The notes beneath the pieces were generated by a model. The model ran no database searches. It was not told the DNA's origin and saw nothing but the letters and a program-made list of their open reading frames with translations. From Bremia lactucae (Eukaryota > Oomycota > Peronosporomycetes > Peronosporales > Peronosporaceae), in NCBI RefSeq assembly GCF_004359215.1, contig NC_090615.1:1442968-1488011 (forward strand): a stretch of DNA of 45,044 bases, written 5' to 3'. Positions within the stretch are counted from its first letter, which is position 1, and each line of letters opens with the position of its first letter. The translations under genes were made by a program, and so were the position numbers. Below, piece after piece: positions 19,842 to 30,145 of the stretch.

Positions 19842-20400
19842 TAAATAATAGTACATTTTTCTTCTTTGTTAAAGAAATATGTGAATGTGAAGTGGTCATG
19901 GAACGCTGATTGTCAGCGTTCCTTTGAGGGTATCAAAAAAAGCTTGATGCAATCGCCCATCTTGGCGATTGTGGACCAAGACAGACCGTTCCATGTGGTC
20001 TGTGACGCCAGCGATCTTCCAATCGGCTGTGCGTTGATGCAATATGACACAGACGGCGCAGATTGCGTCGTCTGCTATTAGTCGCCTCAGCAATAACGAG
20101 CTGAGAGCAATTACCCAGTGCATGACAAGGAACTCCTTGCTATGAAACATGCACTGGCTAAGGTTAGGGTCTATCTTTGGGGAGATAGACCGTTCATTGT
20201 TTATCGGACCATGCGTTTTACGCACGGCCGGAAGCAGTCCAAACCTCTCGCAAAGAATGGCGAGATGGTTTGTTTTCTTCGCGGATTATAATTTCGCCGT
20301 GGAGTATAGATCAGGACAACTTTATGTCGTCGTAGATGCTCTTTGCTCCGGCCTGATTTCGCGCCGGCTGCGCAAATCAACAGTGAGCATAAGACAATAA
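19842..20400 (+). pseudogene. RNase H remnant of element B
   Basis: KKYVNVKWSWNADCQRSFEG, FHVVCDASDLPIGCALMQYD and DTDGADCVVCY keep the first catalytic Asp in one 71-codon frame. HDKELLAMKHALAKVRVYLW and the ARWFVFFADYNFAVEYRSGQ segment follow in shifted frames. It is the first recognisable pol domain after the leader. Confidence 0.8.
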
Positions 20401-21480
20401 TTGTCCCGTCACTAACATTGCTTGACGACGTTAAGAGAGCTTATCAAGAAGATAGGGCTCTTAAAGGGTTAATAAATTACCTTAAACATCCATCTCAACA
20501 TCCTTTAAAAGGTTGTCGAAATTGTAACGATCCTCAACAGTTCGATACAATACACGCAATGGGTTGCTGGATTACACAGTCATTGGTGGCGGCACACCTC
20601 GTATTGTCCTCCCCACTCATAATGATTTGCGTTGTGTTCGATAGCGTGTGTCAAAATGGCGTTTGTGAAAAGCATAAATTCGATAGCGATTGCATGACGA
20701 TTGCGCATCATTTTTTTGAGTGCTACGATGCACCAATGAGTCGTCATCGTGGACGAGAAAAAAAGACCTATCTCACGATAAGTGGGAACTTCTACTGGCC
20801 ACGCCAGTATGAGTTCGCCCGCAAGTACATACATACTTGCGAAGTTTGACAACGGGTGCCTAGTGCTTCATCCCGTGCTCCATTACAACCTCTTCCTTTT
20901 CCGGCAGAGTATTGGCAAGTCCATATCGATGGACTTCGTCTTCGGTATTCCCGAAGACGACCACAAGACAAATGGTATTCTTGTGTTTGTTGATCGTTTC
21001 AGCAAGATGGTATATCTTGCTGCAGTCTCCGAGGCGATCACAGCGAAAGGCTGTTCTCGTGTCTTAATTGATACGATAGATCGACTCCATGGGTTACCCC
21101 GTAACTGGTTTCAGATCGAGACCCCAAATTTGAGGCGGAGTTTTGGCAATCTGTGTTCAAATCGCTTGGAACACAGTCAAAAATTTCAACTTCTGATAAT
21201 CCTGAATCAGACGGTCAGACAAAGCGGGCAAACAGTTATATTCTCGAAGAGATACTTCGCGGATTCGTCCACTCTTTTAATAGTTGAAGCGAGTTCTTGC
21301 CGACCGTAAATTTGCCAATAAACAGTTAGTGCATGCTTCCAGAGAACATACACCGTTTTTTATATACGGCTTACGTTATCCACGAATACCCACCTTGTTT
21401 GAGCGTAACTCATATTCAAGGGGGGGGGAAGGATCGCTCGAGAATGTATCAATCGAGCTCTTGCTCATCACGCATTGACC
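20401..21480 (+). pseudogene. Integrase remnant of element B
   Basis: YQEDRALKGLINYLKHPSQH and ECYDAPMSRHRGREKKTYLT introduce the zinc domain. SMDFVFGIPEDDHKTNGILV carries the first catalytic Asp. The second-Asp block is frameshifted (IETPNLRRSFGNLC) and the Glu block reads out of frame. PFFIYGLRYPRIPTLFERNS closes the core. A G8 run at about 21421-21428 is a mutational oddity. Confidence 0.75.
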
Positions 21481-21730
21481 TTACCGTCAATGCGAAGGAT
21501 ACCAATGTTGATTCAATCAACATTGAAGTGGACAAACTCAGTATAGCAATAATGCTATTATTGACTTTGATGACGATACTGAAAGACTCAGCATCGAAAA
21601 AAAGAAAATTAGTGAGAATAGTAAATGCTCTCACTAATGAAAAAAATGAATCTTTGCTGTGTGCATCGGTCGCACTAAATACTAAAACAAAATCGAGCCA
21701 GCAGGTGAATTCCTGCTGGCTAGAGAAGCA

Positions 21731-22102
21731 GTGGCTCGTTTTGTGGAAGGTTTCATTGCTGATGCGGTGGACCGAGAGAGACGGAACTCTGTCAAAAATC
21801 GAAGAGCAATCATTCTTTCATTTAATACTACCTGTTTTGGTGGGTTTAACGATCTCGTCCTACTGTCTACGGTAAATCTACCAGAACATGTAGTGACAAA
21901 TGTGGAAGTAGTAAATTACTACCGAAGTATTCGCCCGTTCGTGCACTGCACCACCAAGACAATGCATATACGATCAAGCTGCCTCGTAGCATGCGTACGC
22001 ATCCTACAATTTTTATTGGGCGTCTCCGCCCGTACCATTAGTACGAGCTTCGTCCGATTCCGGATGACCCCGAAACGGTCTAAGGCGTCTGCAAAAGCCT
22101 GA
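21731..22102 (+). pseudogene. Integrase C-terminal domain, element B
   Basis: VDRERRNSVKNRRAI, VLLSTVNLPEHVVTNVEVVN and the frameshifted equivalents of IGPFV-H-TKTMHI and GRLRPYH are recognisable against the copy at 42317-42880. Confidence 0.65.
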
Positions 22103-22213
22103 AGGTCCGAGCTAAAGCATGATAGCCTCGGAACAGAGTCTGGTTCTCTTAAACCAGACAATCCTCTACATCCTCCAAGGATGAGATATCTGGACGAAGA
22201 TTCACCAGCTCGT

Positions 22214-22375
22214 TTAGAAGGGACTACTGTGTTGTTTCGTTCGCCAGTTGATCAGTCGCAACTTGCGCACAGTGTTCAACTGCTCAGGGGAAACGTTATC
22301 GACCGTATTTGCAAACTCACGCCGACGGGATCGCTCGTGATCAATGTCCTCCTTCAAATAACAAAGGATGTGGTC
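22214..22375 (-). pseudogene. aORF2 coiled-coil remnant, element B
   Basis: The minus frame DHILCYLKEDIDHERSRRRE aligns with DHFLHDSEEGLDHERGKRLS of element A (shared DH-x-L, L-acidic, DHER-x-x-R). It continues FANTVDNVSPEQLNTVRKLR. The in-register sense reading (LAHSVQLLRGNVIDRICKLT) shows no resemblance to the sense linker of A, so only the antisense frame is conserved. Stops bound it on both sides. Confidence 0.5.
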
Positions 22376-22440
22376 CTAATCACGATTTTCCGTTCCCCTC
22401 CAAATCCATTGACAGATCCGAGTGGTAAAAGCGTTATCTT

Positions 22441-22689
22441 GTTGACAGCTTCTCGAACCACCGTGAGGTGAAAAGGGTTCGAACGAGTTATCTCGTTCGT
22501 TGGGCGTATCCACCTTTGCGTGATAATTGGTAATCTCGTTCCCAACTGCTGATGGACGTTTCGGGTCTCGTTCGACAGTACGACGATATCCATCCTCCTC
22601 AGCAGAGAGACTATATGAGAACGAGCGCTTCCCGCGCTCGTAAAAGGATTAAAAGTTCTCTATCCCTTCGCGCATCTCGCAAGAGTTAA
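22441..22689 (+). pseudogene. Chromodomain, element B
   Basis: VDSFSNHREVKRVRTSYLVR, WAYPPLRDNW, then after one stop SRSQLLMDVSGLVRQYDDIH and a basic tail RTSASRARKRIKSS ending in TAA. It keeps the Tyr and Trp cage positions. A Ser (TCG) stands where elements A and IV have a stop. Confidence 0.7.
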
Positions 22690-22779
22690 GCGTCCTCCAC
22701 TAAGGATATGTGAAAGAGTCTGCTTCCTTAGAAACATGACCTGCACCCTTAAAGCAACATGGACATGAGTCCTCCCACG

Positions 22780-22802
22780 AGAGGCAAGGTATCTTTGCCT
22801 CT
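22780..22802. other. Hairpin between aORF1 and aORF2, element B
   Basis: agaggcaa / ttgcctct pairs perfectly around a 7-nt loop at the position of the 10-bp hairpin of III and IV. The stem sequence has shifted relative to the other families. Confidence 0.45.
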
Positions 22803-22819
22803 TTAGACAAATGGTGCGC

Positions 22820-23685
22820 TTGTAGCGTGCACTGACTATTGTCCGTTTTTTGAACCGTTTACGGAAAGCATCCAGTTTGCCAAGCCAAAATTCACGGCCT
22901 ATGTTTTGCAAAATCGTACAAATGCTTTCCAAGCTTGGAACAAAGGAGTGACCTTTGCCCGCTTACAGCTATACCACCGATGCTGGAAAAAGGCATCGAT
23001 GAAGAATTATATTTCGTCCTGACCAAGCTTGTGAAGCCTGGACGAATCGAACAACGGAGTATGTACGGTCGTTGGTCATACTAGACCAACGAATTAAATT
23101 CCGTTAGACGGCAACCAAGGCTTCTTTTCGGGAGCAAACTGCAAAACATTTAGGTCCCTCTCGCGTTGGCTCATGTTAACGTCAACGCTAACATGGCTCT
23201 CGGCGCGACCCTTAGAATCAATTCTCTCCTGGTGATGCATACTAGCACCACCGGTAGCATTCATACCGAAGTGACCCTTACGATTTCTTCGTTCCTGGTG
23301 ATTCATGCTGACATCACCAGATTGGTCGTCGTCCATGGAGTAATCACAAGACGACTTCGGACTAAAAGGGTCTGACGAAGTGTTAAACATCTCCGTCATC
23401 ACCTCTTAGGTTATCACGTGAGAACCCGAAGGTTTCACGGACGTGACTCCGGTTTATTCGGAGGCCTTAACAGTTTTCACCGAGGCAATGTATGACGCCG
23501 ACTCGGCCCAGTCACCTTTAATGAGAGTAGCAGGTGACATATACTAGTCACCCTAATTGGAGTAGGAGGTGACATCTACCCCGCCGTATATCTACTAAAA
23601 CATTTGTATTACTATTTGCTGCATCGATCCGTGCAGCTGCCAGATTTGCGGCCTCACGGGCGACGCGCACGCATTTAAACACCAT
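22820..23685 (-). pseudogene. aORF1 remnant, element B
   Basis: From ATG 23685 it reads MVFKCVRVAREAANLAAARI, resembling MVKKFTQCADSAAPSAAVHA of the A-type. A 103-codon acidic/His-Arg-rich frame (23094-23402) ends in FAPEKKPWLP, the same block as LAPEKKPWLLP. Then DEI-stop-FFIDAFFQHRWYS, FQAWKAFVRF, IGREFWLGKLDAFRKRFKKR match FYLDAFLKHRWFS, MQAWSAFIRN and IGREAWLQKLNANRVKFEKR. Frameshifts and stops break it, but block order is preserved across a family with unrelated LTR sequence. Confidence 0.6.
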
Positions 23686-23826
23686 GCTTAAACGAATTGA
23701 TTTCAAACAAAAATCAATAATGCAATAGAATTGGAGTTTTACAGAGAAACCAATAATGCAAATTTACAGGAAAAGATATAATAGTATTTCACCGTCATTC
23801 CACATCAGCCACTATTGTGACTATTG

Positions 23827-23838
23827 ATTAGGGGGTGA
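23827..23838 (+). promoter_or_regulatory. Polypurine tract, element B
   Basis: attagggggtga abuts the LTR-B start. Confidence 0.65.
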
Positions 23839-24322
23839 TGTAACGGTGTGTCTTTTACATAAAAAAAAAATGTTTTCTATTTTAAAAATAATTAATACTA
23901 TATCCTATGAGAGGAATTAATATTTTGAAGTAAAAAATTATCATCTTTATTAATAGTGACTCAAAAATTTCAATATTACTTTAAACATAGTAATAATGAC
24001 GCAATAATACACAAGTTCTATTGAATGGTTGATTTTAATTCAGATCAACCAATCGTTATAAGATACGATTGAGCGGAGCGCAAGTAGGCGCCATATATAG
24101 TTTGTTATTACTATAATAAATCAGTTGTATGTAGAAGATCGTTACGTAGGAGCTGAAAATATTATTACAGTTTCCCTATTCTAAAGCCTTAGAATAGCTA
24201 AGACTACTTAGCCTTCCTCTGCACGTCGGGAACTTGAAGTAGTCAAGGCGCTCCACCATCACTGTAATCAGTGTAGATTGACTACTACTGTCATCAGTAT
24301 TAGCAAATAGTGCCTTATTACA
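23839..24322 (+). repeat. LTR-B, 3' LTR of element B
   Basis: This is the best complete LTR-B: TGTAACGGTGTG ... TGCCTTATTACA, 484 bp, TG...CA ends. Hairpins cactg-taat-cagtg (24260-24273) and tactg-tcat-cagta (24286-24299) lie near the 3' end. Confidence 0.85.
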
Positions 24323-25490
24323 TAAAATGCTTTCTTGTTAGAAGGTTGCTCGCCCACCGCTCCGTGAGCGTTAGCTTTAAATCCTCGTCCAGTGGGAGGA
24401 TACCCCAAGGGTTTGAGTCTTGGGACCCGGGTGCCATGACTGGTGTCTGCCTATGAAAAAGAGCCGAAAATGGAGCCGCCCCGCTAGTTCCAAATTGACT
24501 AGCAGGGGTCGCGTGATGAGAAGAAGCAGGGGATACCCTACCGCCAATTAGTTTTATCTCACGCAAGCGAGCGGAGTTGATTCGCTCGCTTGCGTGTGAT
24601 TTTTTTTAATGCGACCGTTGTTTCGTTACATCACGATGGTGCCTATAATGGCGCAGGAATTCTGCTTCATTTTGGTCGTTTTTTTTTAACGCAACACGAT
24701 CGGAATCGGAGAAATATGGCCATGTAATTTAATTGAGCCTTGTATGAATTGTAGACGCCATATAAGGTATGAGCTTCTACAATGGCGCGCTCTAGAAGCG
24801 ACGCACTTGCTCCATCCAAACGAGGCCATTCGGATGGAGGTGGCATCAGTGGACCACATAGCCGCGTTCGATACGTCTAAATTGCGACTCCGACTGGATA
24901 CATTCACGTGCCGTCGGTAAAGCTTTAAGCTCAAGCTCTTCTGCGTCAGACTTCCCGTTGTGGATAATAGTTTGAACATTAGATGTTGGAAGTTTACCTA
25001 AATGGGAAGCAGCTGAACATTTATGGGCAGTGCTCTCATGAATGGTCGCTACGCTAATTAACGCAGACGACAAGACAGTTGCCTTGTTAACGTTGCGGAG
25101 GTCCGCCTTGGCAACATTAGGCGTCTCCATGTTAGGAGCAACGAGTCAATTTTGGATAGGCGTTATAGCGCCTCCACCCTTCCCCATTGGCTTGCTGTGC
25201 TCAACACTACTATGAGGTAGTGGCAGCGGTGTCGACTCATTATAATTAACAATGAGGGACAGATTTACATCTTCATTATACAAGTGGGATGGATCATTTA
25301 GCCCAGTTGATAGCTCGACAGTAGCAGCAGTAGCTGTCAGCGTTGTAATTGAGGCACTATGTAATGGCGGTGTTTTAGCACGGCGCGTGTGCTTCGTGTT
25401 AGCTTGTTTGGCAGTCTTCGCTGACGATCCATCAGCTTTGCCCCTTTTAGGTCCGCCGTGAGATGTCACCCGAGTAGATGCACACACTTG
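24323..25490 (-). pseudogene. Unassigned, probably broken minus-strand reading frames
   Basis: Successive minus frames at 25146-25487 (no ATG; Ser/Thr/Ala-rich), 24846-25130, 24686-24979 and 24318-24566 are open and adjacent, as if one Ser/Thr/Ala-rich protein were broken by frameshifts. The last contains SPASSHHATPASQFGTSGAA and NPWGILPLDEDLKLTLTERW and runs into the LTR-B end. I recognise no domain. It could be the site gene into which element B inserted, or part of another transposon. Confidence 0.3.
24560..24608. other. 14-bp perfect hairpin followed by T-run
   Basis: cacgcaagcgagcg and cgctcgcttgcgtg enclose gagttgatt; the run gattttttttaa follows. It resembles an intrinsic terminator, but this is a eukaryote, so the meaning is unclear. 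Confidence 0.5.
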
Positions 25491-27050
25491 ACGCTAAATG
25501 AGTGGTTGAGTGGACTGAAGCGGCGTGTGTGTGTAAGGGACTCGTGTTCCTATTTCCTCCGGTTGACGATTTCACAGAATGTAATTTCATTCTTAAAGAG
25601 AGTGGTGGTATAATGGGCTAAAGTGCCACATATTTAACCAGAAATCAATAACTTCATGTGAAGTATTTTGACCTGCTACTAGGCAGAGGATAACATAGTG
25701 ACCCGCCCTTGTGTATGTGATGTAAATAGGTAGATTCACATTAAAAGGAATGACGTCTAGCGTTATCCGCGAGTAGAGTTATTCGGAACATTACGCTTGC
25801 CATGTAGGGATGCACATCTGCAGAGATGGCATCTACAGATTGGGTAAGAAATAGTTTTATTCGATTCTATTAAATACTTCTTAGCTAACAAGTGCGCACG
25901 TGAAGACGAGTAAGTGCTTCCTTGCGACAGATCAAAATTCATTACGTCTATGCAGCACAATCTAATCGGGGTAACTTTTGGAAACTCCACCATGCACCAA
26001 ATCGTAAACAAAGTTTTACGGGAGAAGTTCAAGGAACACATGGGGATTGTAGGGTGATTGGGTACACATAAGTGCCTTGTTCACATGGCCATTATTGGCG
26101 TTGCACGATTGGATCCGATGTAGTTACAGAGTACACACAATAGTAATTGCTCAACATTATTTGGGTATAAATGTAGGCGGGCGCTTCTAAAGCGAGCTTG
26201 CACTACAAGCACTCACCTTTATGCACAGCGAGGAAGCGGTCTGACCGTCTTCTCTCACGTGTAGTGAGGTTGTTGTAATGCTTGAAGCGACCTCACACAC
26301 CGAACTTGTATTTTAGAACAAGTGCTTTCGCAGAGGAACTCGAAGCAACCAAAGTTTTTCGTCATTCATAAAAGTATATTTAAGTTAGGCTCTAAAAATC
26401 TGTATGCACGGGAATGTGTTTGCAACGTTAGCTGCAGCACAAATGGTTGTGGAACGCAAAAGCCTTACATTCATGCTTGCCCATTATTTATATTTGTACG
26501 ATACCTTTACTACATCAGTTGTATTTGCATTACTATATTCTTCTTGTAAGAGCCAAACACGATCTTTTTATTAAATTCCAGATATCAAGTTGAAGAGATG
26601 GCTTTATAAGTCTAGCGTTTGCAATACTTCATCTTGATGATACTACCGTGACGGACGTTCATCAAGATGATCACGAGCTATAAACGTACTAGATAACATT
26701 CAAACCATAAAGACTAGGCATATTGTCAATTATTCTGCTTTGCATACTGTGTTAGTGTCGTGAAAGGACCTGTCAAATTCGCTATTGCGCGAAGAAGAAT
26801 TGCCACTTTTTTCAGGCGACAATTATAGTCGCATTATCTCACATTTAACCAAAGGAGTAATCGCGCTTATGACAGCAGGGACATATTACTACCTGACCGG
26901 TCCCTGTATTGCATGGACTGCCATTTAAATCCACTTTTTAGGGCTGCTGTTTGGCGACTTTAATCTACCTGCAATAAAGATTGTAGTGACAGTGGCTGAC
27001 TATTTTAAAATGTTAACATGCTAAAAAAATACGCATACTGCGCGCAAGGA
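25491..27050. other. Unassigned spacer, possible promoter
   Basis: No recognisable gene or repeat. A TATAAA at 26166-26171 sits above a G/C-rich step and an alternating region, in an arrangement like an LTR or gene promoter, but no LTR ends or PBS could be placed. The 3' LTR expected for minus-strand element C should lie here and was not found. Confidence 0.3.
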
Positions 27051-27059
27051 TGAACCACG

Positions 27060-27340
27060 CAGCTATGCATATCATCAAGCCTTCACAAGCTTGGAGAGGA
27101 CGAAAATGATTTCTTCATCAATGCCTTTTTTTTGGTATGGAAGGTACACTTGCATGAGTGCCAAAGATGTAACTCTTGTTTCTAGCTTAGAATACATTCT
27201 TTTAGAATGTGTGAAGCGCAGGCCGCAAGGTTTGACTTGACAAACTGATTGCTTTTCGTAGCCGATTTGAGAAAATGTACGTAGTCGGTGACGCTATAAG
27301 TTTGTAGAGAGACAGAATTGTTGCCTGTCGTGGGAGGGAC
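27060..27340 (+). pseudogene. aORF1 remnant, element C
   Basis: CISSSLHKLGEDENDFFINA then FFLVWK aligns with IATKLHG...EEDFYLDAFLKHRW. Farther on, LDKLIAFRSRFEKMYVVGDA matches WLQKLNANRVKFEKRTPTGA. The frames differ, and the N-terminal half was not found upstream. Confidence 0.5.
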
Positions 27341-27364
27341 CCATGTCCCTTAGGGAGGCGTACA

Positions 27365-27640
27365 TCATTTAAGACTCTTATTGAAGGACGTGCAACTTGT
27401 TTGAGATGCGCAAGAGAAATTATTTACATTTCTTGTACAAGCGCTTAAGCGCTCGTTTTCCGGTGGACCTTCGAGGTAGAGGATAAGTCTCATCATACCG
27501 TTGAACGAGCTCCCGAACACCGTTATTAATTGAAAACGAGGTCCCCAGCTTTCATGCGAGGGTGGGTACCCCCCCCCCGCCATCGTACTAGATAACTCGT
27601 CCGGACACCTTCACCTAGCGATGGATCAAAAAGTGTTCAA
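27365..27640 (-). pseudogene. Chromodomain, element C
   Basis: VEHFLIHR-stop-VKVSGRVI then GGGYPPSHESWGPRFQLITV shows the chromodomain Y-x-P-x-x-x-S-W core. A C10 run at about 27571-27580 disrupts the frame. The residue aligned with the stop of A and IV is Leu (TTG). Confidence 0.6.
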
Positions 27641-27661
27641 CTCGAAAGCGCTATTCACCAC

Positions 27662-28036
27662 ATGAGCCCATCAATGTATGTAGAGGAGGAGGGTAAATCG
27701 TATTCGACTTACTCGCCGAGCCCGACTGTTTATCAACATGATTCAAGTCGCGTCGTTCGGCACTTTCGGGAGGACGTTAATCATAAATGTTGCCGTCGTT
27801 GTGACTTAGCGTCGACGGCTCACAATGTTTGCCGCGAGCAATTGGAAAATCAAGCGCAAGTGGCGGTCGACAAATTGACGAACGAACGGACGCATCAAAC
27901 CCTTCACGACGAGCTAAGGAAAGCTCGTAACGATTATTTATTATTAAAGGATGAAGTGAAACGTTTGGTTCATAATATTAATCTCAAACCCGCGACAATC
28001 AGTCTTTGGCGGATGCCCTGGTCCGTACTGGCATAA
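27662..28036 (+). CDS. aORF2, intact antisense coiled-coil ORF, element C
   Basis: This is a 124-codon frame with its own ATG (MSPSMYVEEEG). Residues about 45-105 are highly charged and heptad-like: HFREDVNHKCCRRCDL, REQLENQAQVAVDKL, NERTHQTLHDELRKARNDY and LLLKDEVKRLVHN. It aligns with A-type aORF2 at ...EEGLDHERGKRR..., ERKYHALRDEL and ENLVHD. The element's sense strand at this place is the weakly conserved integrase linker. It is the only aORF2 copy without a stop, though its N-terminus is shorter. Function unknown; a DNA-like or oligomerising role would be speculation. Confidence 0.5.
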   Translation: MSPSMYVEEEGKSYSTYSPSPTVYQHDSSRVVRHFREDVNHKCCRRCDLASTAHNVCREQLENQAQVAVDKLTNERTHQTLHDELRKARNDYLLLKDEVKRLVHNINLKPATISLWRMPWSVLA

Positions 28037-28420
28037 TTCGGAGCCGGAAGAAGTTTCGTACTGGTAGTACGAGCAGAGGGGACGCCCGACGTTAAACGGA
28101 GGATGTGTACGTATCCTACGAGACAGCTCGATTATGTACGCATTGCCTTGGTGGTACAGTACACGGAACGGGCCGATATGCTTGGAGTAAATTATTTTTG
28201 TCCACATTCGTCACTATACGTTTAGCTAGATTTAACGCAGACAGTAGGACCAGATCGTTTACGTTGAATAAACGAACGCTTGCGCTTCCATTTTATCAGA
28301 GTTCCATTTCTGTCGGTCCACCCCATCAGCAATGAAATTCTGCACATAACGGACCACTGCCTCTTTGCAGTACGCTTCCGGCCACTAAAGCAAGAAAAAA
28401 AACATGTCAGCAGGTCGATT
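27944..28420 (-). pseudogene. Integrase C-terminal domain, element C
   Basis: IGPFRVLYHQGNAYIIELSR then RIRTHPPFNVGRPLCSYYQY reads in one frame (27944-28207). An upstream segment with AGRNRPADMF-like remnants is shifted. Confidence 0.7.
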
Positions 28421-28799
28421 TCTGCTGGCCCGGTTTTATTTTTGTTTTAGTGCGCCCGTACCGTACTGTAGAGATATCATTCTCATCTTAAGTGAAAGCA
28501 TTATTTTACTCATTTATAATATTGTTGTCGTTGCTGGGCGTTTCGGCATCGTAAGTTTTAAACCACCTAGAGCCTTGTTGCTATTACTTAATTAATCTCT
28601 CCTAATGTTATGTGAATCATCAAGGATATATTTCGCAATGACTGTTGAGTCGGTGCGTAATCTTTAAGAGCGGGACTGGTCTTGCTCGAGCTAGAGAGAG
28701 CCAGAGTCCCTCTTAAATCAGGTGAGTATACGTGGACGGCGTATGCCATTCACGAAAAACAATCAATACTTGATTAATGCATGCACCGAATTGTTGTTG

Positions 28800-29560
28800 G
28801 CAAATTCTGCCATCGGTAGGAGCTCACTTCAACTCGTAAAGGGGTGAGCTTATCCTTTCTTCGAGGACACGATTTGCATGTTCTGGCTGATCGTCGGTTT
28901 CAGAATGGTCAGAAGTTGGCATTTTTAACTGTGTCCCAAGTGATTGAACACAGATTGCCAAAGCTCCTTTGTGGACCGGGAACTCGATCCAGAACCACTT
29001 TACGGGGTAACCCATGGAGTCGAAATATCGTGTCAACAAAGTCACGAGCGCAACCTTTGGCTGTGATCGACTCCGTTACTGCAGCAAGATGGACCAACTT
29101 GCTGAAACGATCAACAAACACAAGAATACCGTTATTCTTATGATCTTCTTCGGGAAATTCAAGACGAAGTCCATCAATACGGACTGCCAAGACTCTGCCG
29201 GTAAAGCAGAGGTTGTAACGGAGCGCGGGATGAAGCACTGGGCACCCGTTGACAAACTTCGCATATGTACTTGCGGGCGAACTCATTTTGGCGTGGACAG
29301 TAGAAGTTGCGACGTATCGCGAGATAGGTCTTCGTCCACGATGCCCACTTATTGGTGCATCGTGGCATTCAACATCGCACTATATGATGCTTGAGCGCAA
29401 ATCATTATGGGCGAGGATGTCGACACGAGGTGTGTTACCAGCAATGCCTGTGACATACAGTAACCCATTGCGTGTTTTGTATCGATCTGTTGAGAATCAA
29501 CACAATTTCGACAATCCTATCAAGGATTGTCATGATGGATATTTAAGGTGACCCATCAAC
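28800..29560 (-). pseudogene. Integrase core remnant, element C
   Basis: Frames include RGREKTYLAIRRNFYCPRQN and FARKYICEVCQRV (zinc domain), LRLEFPEEDHKNNGILVFVD, DRFSKLVHLAAVTESITAKG and GTQLKMPTSDHSETDDQPEH with the catalytic Glu in RVLEE. The block around the second Asp is shifted (LDRVPGPQRSFGNLC). At least three frameshifts. Confidence 0.75.
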
Positions 29561-29659
29561 CCCTTCAGAGTCTTCGCGTCTTGATCGGTTCTTCTAACGT
29601 CGTCAAGTAATGTTGACGACGGAACAGTTATTGTTGCAACATTGGGCTGCTCCCTGTTG

Positions 29660-30145
29660 ATGATTGCAACAGTGGGCATATCATCACTGTTGTTTTGCGC
29701 TTCCGGCGCGACAGGGCATCAGCGACGACATTAAGTCGTCCTGGTCTATATTCCACAACGGAGAAGTAATACTCCGCAAAGAAAGACAACAATCTCGCCA
29801 TTCTTGCGAGAGGTGTGGACTTCTTATGACCATGCGTAAAGACGCATGGTCCGTATAAATAATGAGCTGTCTACCCCCCAATAGATAGACCCTAAACTCA
29901 GCCAGTGCATATTTCATAGCAAGGATTTCCTTGTCATGCACTGAATAATTGCATTCAGCTCTTTGAAGACGACGCGACCGATAGCAGACGACGCAATCTG
30001 CGCCGTCTGTGTCATATTGCATTAATGCACAGCCGATTGCAAGATCGCTAGCGTCACAGACCACATGGAATGGTCTGTCTTGGTCCGCAATCGCCAGAAT
30101 TGGCGATTGCATCAAGCTTTGCGTGATATTCTCAAAGGAACGCTA
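29660..30145 (-). pseudogene. RNase H, element C, truncated by LTR-A
   Basis: A 143-codon frame from 30115 keeps FHVVCDASDLAIGCALMQYD, VHDKEILAMKYALAEFRVYL and LIIYTDHASLRMVIRSPHLS, so the three catalytic positions (D, E, D) are intact. The upstream end (tagcgttcctttgagaatatc) is joined directly to an LTR-A at 30146. Confidence 0.85.

Larger units (their letters stand above)
16523..24322 (+). mobile_element. Gypsy element B with MULE in its 5' LTR
   Basis: It is bounded by two LTR-B copies in the same orientation, with a PBS after the first and a polypurine tract before the second. Subtracting the MULE leaves about 5.4 kb. gag, protease and RT are absent; the internal part resumes at RNase H. 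The 5-bp flanks (gccac / taaaa) do not match, so target duplication is lost or the ends recombined. Confidence 0.75.
27051..30145 (-). mobile_element. Gypsy remnant C
   Basis: On the minus strand it runs RNase H, integrase, integrase C-terminus, chromodomain, and then the antisense aORF remnants on plus. It begins abruptly in RNase H at the LTR-A boundary and lacks gag, protease, RT and a recognisable 3' LTR. Its integrase and antisense frames diverge clearly from A, III and IV, so I treat it as a separate family nearer to B. Confidence 0.7.

Noticed and set aside
16518..24327. Target-site duplication for element B
   Set aside because: The 5-bp flanks gccac and taaaa do not match.
24560..24608. 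Bacterial-type intrinsic terminator or bacterial origin of the region
   Set aside because: The surrounding sequence is eukaryotic repeat DNA; there are no operons, ribosome-binding sites or CRISPR-like arrays anywhere in the window.
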